Below are positions 6,989-10,372 of a DNA stretch of 10,372 nucleotides, piece by piece. How positions within the stretch are numbered: position 1 is the stretch's first letter; every line of letters begins with the position of its first letter. Origin of the DNA: Muribaculum sp. (GTDB lineage Bacteria; Bacillota; Clostridia; Lachnospirales; Lachnospiraceae); assembly GCA_023663505.1 (NCBI GenBank), contig JAMPHH010000084.1:1-10372 (forward strand), read 5' to 3'. The notes under the pieces were generated by a model that searched no databases, was not told where the DNA came from, and was given only the letters and a program-made list of their open reading frames with translations. Both the position numbers and the translations under genes were made by a program.

Positions 6989-7010
6989 CTATTTTAATCT
7001 CCTGCTCAAT

Positions 7011-7781
7011 TTATATTTTGCGTGCCTTTATACAAAATGAAAGCGGCATCATCTTCGCTTTTTGCGTTTTCATATCAATATCACCCTCTGCCTTAAGTGA
7101 ATCACTATCTGTTTCTTCTATAAATTGCTCAACCATAAAGCCTGCTTTCGCCAGTGCGTTAATATATGTGGATATTTTTCTGTTACATAAAACAATCTCA
7201 CTGTCATGCACAGGCATTTTGAAGTATGTTTCATCATAATAGCTTTTGGTTAAAACTAATTTATTATCAACCAAAACATCTTTTCTCTCATCGCATGACC
7301 ATGCTATACAATAATTTAAAGTGTGATGCCAGCTAAAAATAAAAATACCGTCTTTCTTCAAATAGCTTGCTATTTTATTGAATGTGCCCTGCAGGTCTGT
7401 TGTCCAACCGATTCCATATATAGAGTAAACATAATCAAAGTATTCTTTGGGTACATTCAATTCATCTTCCATTTTTGCACATATCAAATTCGCCGAATAA
7501 CCATTTTCCTTTAATAGCTTAGCCGCATTGTCCAACTGTTTCTGTGATAAATCAACGCCCCATAGTTCACCTGCACCCCTGTCGGCATTGTACTTTAAAG
7601 AATGTCCGCTTCCACAGCATATTTCTAACATTTTCTTATCGGCAACATTACCAAATAAATGCAAATCATCTTCCTTCGGAAAACGAACCCCATATACAGG
7701 CAAAGCTGTTGTGCCAAACCATAAGTCTGCATGCTCATTCCAATAAGTTTTGTTAGTTACTATGATTTCTTCATTATCCAT
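7011..7781 (-). CDS. Class I SAM-dependent methyltransferase
   Basis: The 256-residue product carries the Rossmann-fold signatures: motif I LEICCGSGH (52-60), binding the SAM methionine part; an acidic residue at the end of the second strand in GVDLS (75-79), which would hold the ribose; and the motif II/III area MEDELNVPKEYFDYVYS (104-120). Length and the YWNEHADLWFGTTALPVYG opening fit small-molecule methyltransferases of the 'methyltransferase domain 11/25' type; the substrate cannot be deduced. ATG 7781 is chosen over an in-frame ATG at 7811 because AGAAGGAGGG lies immediately upstream of it, while the longer start has none. The gene is clearly more AT-rich than the neighbouring mecA and FlxA-like genes, consistent with transfer. 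It has its own promoter region and is followed by a small membrane protein gene and a terminator, forming a two-gene unit. Confidence 0.85.
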   Translation of the reverse strand: MDNEEIIVTNKTYWNEHADLWFGTTALPVYGVRFPKEDDLHLFGNVADKKMLEICCGSGHSLKYNADRGAGELWGVDLSQKQLDNAAKLLKENGYSANLICAKMEDELNVPKEYFDYVYSIYGIGWTTDLQGTFNKIASYLKKDGIFIFSWHHTLNYCIAWSCDERKDVLVDNKLVLTKSYYDETYFKMPVHDSEIVLCNRKISTYINALAKAGFMVEQFIEETDSDSLKAEGDIDMKTQKAKMMPLSFCIKARKI

Positions 7782-7821
7782 GGAACACCCTCCTTCTAAA
7801 TCATATTTCATATAAATATCC

Positions 7822-7848
7822 TACCATGATTGCTCCACAATCATGGTA
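7822..7848. promoter_or_regulatory. 11-bp perfect dyad in the methyltransferase leader
   Basis: TACCATGATTG (7822-7832) and CAATCATGGTA (7838-7848) are perfect inverted arms around the 5-base spacer CTCCA. The element lies between the -10 box at 7889-7894 and the ribosome-binding site near 7786-7794. It could be a repressor operator or a 5' leader hairpin; no U-run follows, so it is not a terminator. Confidence 0.6.
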
Positions 7849-7888
7849 ATGATGGCCATTCGGCCGTTTCCTGCTTGAATATGGACTT

Positions 7889-7897
7889 ATTGTACCA
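7889..7897 (-). promoter_or_regulatory. Extended -10 promoter for the methyltransferase unit
   Basis: On the minus strand TGG immediately precedes TACAAT (7889-7894), the extended -10 arrangement TGn-TATAAT. No good -35 hexamer is present at 17 bases, which is usual for extended -10 promoters. The transcript would have a leader of about 100 bases carrying the dyad at 7822-7848. Confidence 0.4.
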
Positions 7898-7962
7898 CAC
7901 ACGAATACACAATACTATAAAAAATTTAAACCTTTTGCATTTCATGCGGTAATTACAGTAAC

Positions 7963-8006
7963 AAAAAAGACTATAACCATTAATCATTGAAAATGATTTG
8001 TTATAG
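7963..8006 (-). terminator. Terminator-like two-tier hairpin with U-run
   Basis: Outer arms CTATAAC (7971-7977) and GTTATAG (8000-8006) and inner arms AATCATT (7982-7988) and AATGATT (7992-7998) form a stacked hairpin. On the minus strand it is followed by TCTTTTTTG. It lies about 120 bases after the stop of the 230-residue protein gene and before the methyltransferase promoter. The stem is AT-rich, so strength is uncertain. Confidence 0.5.
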
Positions 8007-8027
8007 CCTTTTCCCATCACTCCAGTC

Positions 8028-8109
8028 AATCCAATTTTATTGGATTTATGCTTGTGCAAACACCGACACAAAGTCAATTGTATTGACTTAACTCATTGTT
8101 CGCAAGAAT
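8028..8109. repeat. Palindrome-rich intergenic repeat, copy B
   Basis: Two small perfect inverted repeats, AATCCAA/TTGGATT (8028-8034, 8040-8046) and AAGTCAA/TTGACTT (8071-8077, 8083-8089), flank ATGCTTGTGCAAACA (8048-8062), and the unit ends in ACTCATTGTTCGCAAGAAT (8091-8109). The last two motifs are diverged versions of those in copy A near 1911-1952, in the same order and orientation and likewise just beyond a minus-strand gene. Confidence 0.5.
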
Positions 8110-8124
8110 AAATCATCGACTGCA

Positions 8125-8817
8125 TTAGCCATGATTCCACTCCAAATTGCCCAGTCTGTTCAGTATTTCATACATTCGGCTATTCCCAAGCATATAATTC
8201 TGCAAAGTAAGAGTATTTCCGCCCTGTTTGTTTTCCCGATGCTGCTTCATATATGCGTCCTTCGCCTGATAGAGGCTGTCCTCCAGTTCTTCAATTACCC
8301 CTGATATTTCCTTTGAGGTCATATTGGAAATATTTCCCATGCTGACCTGTCCTTGGAGCGCCACTCTTGCACAGGCTTTATGCCACGCCACTTGGCTCTC
8401 ATACTGCATATTCAGCCATTCAATCTCGTCTTCCTTTGTCAACGGTGTCCCCATCTGGTCATACCATTGCTCCTGCCCATTTTCATAGCGTCGCTCAATA
8501 TCCGAATAAAGCCTTGCATAAGTCAGCCCGCAGGCATTCACAACCTCAGAGTAACCATACTGCCCTGTTTCTTCTCTGACCTCTTTTAATGTTTCGGCTA
8601 ATTCATTGCCAAATAATATAACCGAATGATCGACCGTATGGTTGATCCTATACATGAAGGCTTCCCGCTCTTTCGATATTTGAGAAATCTCTAGCGTATC
8701 CTGTCGAAATACCTTTCTGTCCGTATTTTGGACTACCTGTGACTGCGATTTTGCATATTCTCTGTCAAGCTTGATGCCATTTTGCAAATGATTCTGTCTG
8801 ATTCCGCTAACACCCAT
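8125..8817 (-). CDS. Uncharacterised soluble protein, 230 residues
   Basis: I do not recognise a family. The product starts MGVSGIRQNHLQNGIKLDRE, is hydrophilic, has no signal peptide or membrane helix, and is largely predicted helical with regular charged and hydrophobic spacing (for example EREAFMYRINHTV, ELAETLKEVREETGQYG, IEELEDSLYQAKDAYMKQH). It ends LQNYMLGNSRMYEILNRLGN followed by four residues. ATG 8817 is preferred over an in-frame ATG 20 codons upstream because GGAGG lies 8 bases before it. That leader, GGAGGAATTGAAAATG, is nearly identical to the leader of the FlxA-like gene upstream, and both proteins begin with a short segment containing G-I. The gene follows the FlxA-like gene on the same strand after 198 bases, so they may share function or regulation; the Met-rich N-termini could hint at an export signal, but this is speculation. 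Confidence 0.7.
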   Translation of the reverse strand: MGVSGIRQNHLQNGIKLDREYAKSQSQVVQNTDRKVFRQDTLEISQISKEREAFMYRINHTVDHSVILFGNELAETLKEVREETGQYGYSEVVNACGLTYARLYSDIERRYENGQEQWYDQMGTPLTKEDEIEWLNMQYESQVAWHKACARVALQGQVSMGNISNMTSKEISGVIEELEDSLYQAKDAYMKQHRENKQGGNTLTLQNYMLGNSRMYEILNRLGNLEWNHG

Positions 8818-8941
8818 TTTCAATTCCTCCAACAGCATGTCTTCACAGAATATGTCGGCACAGTCCCCTCGGTTCACAACCGCAAACGCACCAAACGACT
8901 ATTTTCTGCACAAAAAGTCCATAGGGCTTCCTATTCAGACA

Positions 8942-8977
8942 GGGTGCATAGAAAACGAAAATCTATGCACCCTTTTT
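8942..8977 (+). terminator. Strong hairpin with U-run facing the plus strand
   Basis: An 11-bp perfect stem, GGGTGCATAGA (8942-8952) and TCTATGCACCC (8962-8972), with a 9-base A-rich loop is followed on the plus strand by TTTTT (8973-8977). On the minus strand, the direction of both flanking genes, it is followed by TGTCTGAA, without a U-run. It is thus a textbook terminator for plus-strand transcription, although no plus-strand gene is seen to its left. It may still act partly on the minus strand. Confidence 0.65.
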
Positions 8978-9015
8978 ATCAGTGGTTGTTAAAGCTGTTG
9001 CCAAGCTCGTACCCT

Positions 9016-9957
9016 CTATAAACGAATGTCCACCGACACATAGGCTGTCGGCTGTGGTGTTGCGGTTACGGCTGCGGCACCCTCTGAAACGGAAATGTCC
9101 GATTGTGTATTTACGCCCTCCGAGCCTGATAGCGTTTCCTTCTGCGCATCTGCGTCGGACACATTCTCGTCTGTACCGTTTTCTTGGAATGCATCTTTTT
9201 CGTTTACGCCTGCGGTTTTTGTGTCCTTGTCGTCTGCTTTTTGCGTCTTGATGTCTGCCTTTTTCGTCTTACCGTCTGTTTTTGGCGTCTTGATGTCTGC
9301 CTTTTTCGTCTTGTCATCTGCTTTTTCTGTCCTGTCGTCTGCTTTTTCCGCCTTACTGTCCTCCTGTGCAGCCTTCTCCATTGTCCTGCTTGCATCTGCC
9401 AAGGTAGAAATCTGCGAGGTCGCCGCTGCCTGTGCCTTCTGCTTAACATCGGCAAGCTCTTCCTCCTTTTTCTGTGTATTATCGCCTCTGGCTCCATCAA
9501 GCTTAATTTCAGATTCCAGAACCCCTGCTCTGCCCTCCATTCTTGTGGCAACGCTGCCCTGTGTTTGCGCAAGCTTCATGGAATTATCTGCGGAAATTAT
9601 TGCCGTCATGCTCGCCTGTGAGATCCCGCTGCCCTTATTCCCTGCTTTTCTGCTTCTTGTCCCGCCAAGCAAATCGTCCATAGAAGAATCCTTTGCCGAG
9701 TTGTTCATGGCGGCTCTGCGCTGCTCCATCTGATGCTGTCTTAGCTGCACATTCAAGTCGCTGATCTGCTGCTGTATTTCCTGCCGTTTCTTCATTTTGT
9801 CCTCTAACGTCATATCCTCATTAGAAGAAAGCTCCTGCAGCTGCTTCTGTGCGTTGGAAATCTGGTTCTGAAGGCTTCGGCTGTAAGAATCCGCTGCCTG
9901 ATTCATTCCCATCTGTCCCATTTGTGTGTTTGCTCCATTGATTCCGTTAATTGTCAT
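9016..9957 (-). CDS. FlxA-like coiled-coil protein with repeat tail
   Basis: The 313-residue product resembles the FlxA-like family of Clostridia, whose members have a glycine/asparagine-rich start and a Q/K/E-rich coiled coil; here MTINGINGANTQMGQMGMNQ is followed by a coiled coil at about 24-80 (SLQNQISNAQKQLQELS, MKKRQEIQQQISDLNVQLRQHQ). A second conserved block, ISQASMTAIISADNSMKLAQ (112-131) with VATRMEGRAGVLESEIK, precedes another helical stretch to about 200. Residues 204-245 are six tandem 7-residue units of the form x-K-A-D-x-K-T, and the remainder is acidic, low-complexity and ends YVSVDIRL. The encoded role is unknown; E. coli FlxA belongs to the flagellar regulon, but that does not transfer automatically. 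ATG 9957 has AAGGAGG upstream and is well placed. The tail repeats are likely to vary in number between strains. Confidence 0.75.
   Translation of the reverse strand: MTINGINGANTQMGQMGMNQAADSYSRSLQNQISNAQKQLQELSSNEDMTLEDKMKKRQEIQQQISDLNVQLRQHQMEQRRAAMNNSAKDSSMDDLLGGTRSRKAGNKGSGISQASMTAIISADNSMKLAQTQGSVATRMEGRAGVLESEIKLDGARGDNTQKKEEELADVKQKAQAAATSQISTLADASRTMEKAAQEDSKAEKADDRTEKADDKTKKADIKTPKTDGKTKKADIKTQKADDKDTKTAGVNEKDAFQENGTDENVSDADAQKETLSGSEGVNTQSDISVSEGAAAVTATPQPTAYVSVDIRL
9223..9348 (-). repeat. Six 21-base tandem repeats in the FlxA-like gene
   Basis: Six consecutive 21-base units encode EKADDRT, EKADDKT, KKADIKT, PKTDGKT, KKADIKT and QKADDKD. Units three and five are almost identical, so a 42-base duplication probably added two units. 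The frame is kept by every unit, so unit gain or loss would not break the protein. Confidence 0.75.
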
Positions 9958-10254
9958 TTTCCAATTCCTCCTTGTATTGACTTTTCACTGGCGGCTTCTC
10001 TGTCACTCGGAACCGCCCATATCCCTATGGTAAGTCCGAGCATATTCCTCACGCTTTTTCGTTCTTTCCGCCTGTTCTCAAATATTGTTTCGGAGCTTCA
10101 TTCCACAAAATAAACGGATATGTGGTGAACCGACCTTTTTTTGCTGTGAACCTAAACCACGAGCGCCTCGTTTCGCAAGGCTGCTCGGGTTCGCGGGTGC
10201 GCTCGGATAGTCTTTTGCAACACACAAACATATCCTCACTTTGCGTTCGTGCAT
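9958..10254. other. Upstream region of the FlxA-like gene, structured and gene-free
   Basis: The 297 bases between the terminator and ATG 9957 hold no credible gene: short frames lack ribosome-binding sites. A GC-rich part at 10160-10205 has 7-bp arms CGAGCGC (10160-10166) and GCGCTCG (10199-10205) enclosing near-direct copies of CTCG-TTTCGC and CTCGGGTTCGC. It may be a structured leader or a dispersed repeat. I could not choose a convincing -35/-10 pair for the FlxA-like gene. Confidence 0.4.
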
Positions 10255-10303
10255 AATAAACCCTCTCATGTCAGACTGTTTTCCCGACATGAGAGGGTTT
10301 ATT
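10255..10303. terminator. Strong 18-bp hairpin, bidirectional terminator
   Basis: AATAAACCCTCTCATGTC (10255-10272) and GACATGAGAGGGTTTATT (10286-10303) form a perfect 18-bp stem with a 13-base loop. On both strands the outer stem is A/U-rich, so the element could stop transcription from either side. It lies 4 bases beyond the stop of the right-edge gene and separates it from the FlxA-like gene. Confidence 0.85.
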
Positions 10304-10306
10304 TCG

Positions 10307-10372
10307 TCATTCCATCATCAGCATGATACTGAGGCGGAATTCATCATCTTTTAAGTCAATGGCTATATCTCC
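10307..10372 (-). CDS. C-terminal end of an unidentified protein (partial)
   Basis: Only the last 21 codons and a TGA stop are inside the window; the rest lies beyond the right edge. The visible end reads GDIAIDLKDDEFRLSIMLMM plus one more residue. A strong terminator begins 4 bases later, which supports this reading frame and the strand. The protein family cannot be named from so short a piece. Confidence 0.6.
   Translation of the reverse strand, partial: GDIAIDLKDDEFRLSIMLMME

Noticed and set aside
7841..8077. 78-codon minus-strand frame across the intergenic hairpins
   Set aside because: It runs through inverted repeats and the predicted promoter, with no family resemblance and no good ribosome-binding site.
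9223..9348. Possible CRISPR array from the regularly spaced repeats
   Set aside because: The repeats are tandem and in frame with no spacers, and lie inside a coding region.
9204..9572. Arg/Lys-rich minus-strand frame in the FlxA-like gene
   Set aside because: It is the shifted frame of the tandem repeats, which turns the Lys/Asp units into basic repeats; no ribosome-binding site.

Overview
The window looks like chromosomal DNA from a low-to-mid GC Gram-positive anaerobe of the class Clostridia, most likely Lachnospiraceae. The reasons are purine-rich Shine-Dalgarno sequences (GGAGG type), a sigma-A promoter with 17-bp spacing, a MecA-type Clp adaptor, FlxA-like and zinc-ribbon membrane proteins, and an ArAE-type membrane protein. 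No taxonomic marker gene is present, so the placement is inference. Nearly all genes are on the minus strand; the exception is one plus-strand gene near the left end.

Left end (1-1984): a decayed zinc-ribbon gene runs off the left edge on the minus strand. Diverging from it, behind a good sigma-A promoter, is a gene that joins a six-segment membrane domain to a PstS-like periplasmic-binding-protein domain. Its 3' end faces an ArAE-family gene across a palindrome-rich intergenic repeat.

Centre (1985-6398, minus strand): reading in the direction of transcription, the order is a MecA-like adaptor, a double zinc-ribbon multi-pass membrane protein, a TPM-domain membrane protein with a poly-glycine tail, and an ArAE-family exporter-like protein. 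The zinc-ribbon and TPM genes overlap by 11 bases and the adaptor lies 73 bases upstream, so these three probably form one operon. The ArAE gene follows after about 220 bases and may be separate. The content suggests proteolysis targeting plus membrane or envelope functions.

AT-rich block (about 6600-8110, minus strand): a SAM-dependent methyltransferase with its own leader (extended -10 promoter and an 11-bp dyad) is followed after 22 bases by an intact 49-codon gene for a two-helix membrane protein, then by a terminator. Base composition differs from the flanks and suggests acquisition. A large inverted repeat lies on its left and terminator-like and dispersed-repeat hairpins on its right.

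Right end (8125-10372, minus strand): a FlxA-like coiled-coil protein with a 7-residue tandem-repeat tail is followed by an unrecognised 230-residue soluble protein with a very similar ribosome-binding leader. Upstream is a structured GC-rich intergenic stretch, a strong 18-bp-stem terminator, and the last 21 codons of another minus-strand gene.

No rRNA, tRNA, CRISPR array, transposase or integrase was seen. No complete novel system can be claimed. The most unusual items are the membrane/PBP chimera, the methyltransferase plus small-membrane-protein unit, and two families of repeated intergenic hairpins.
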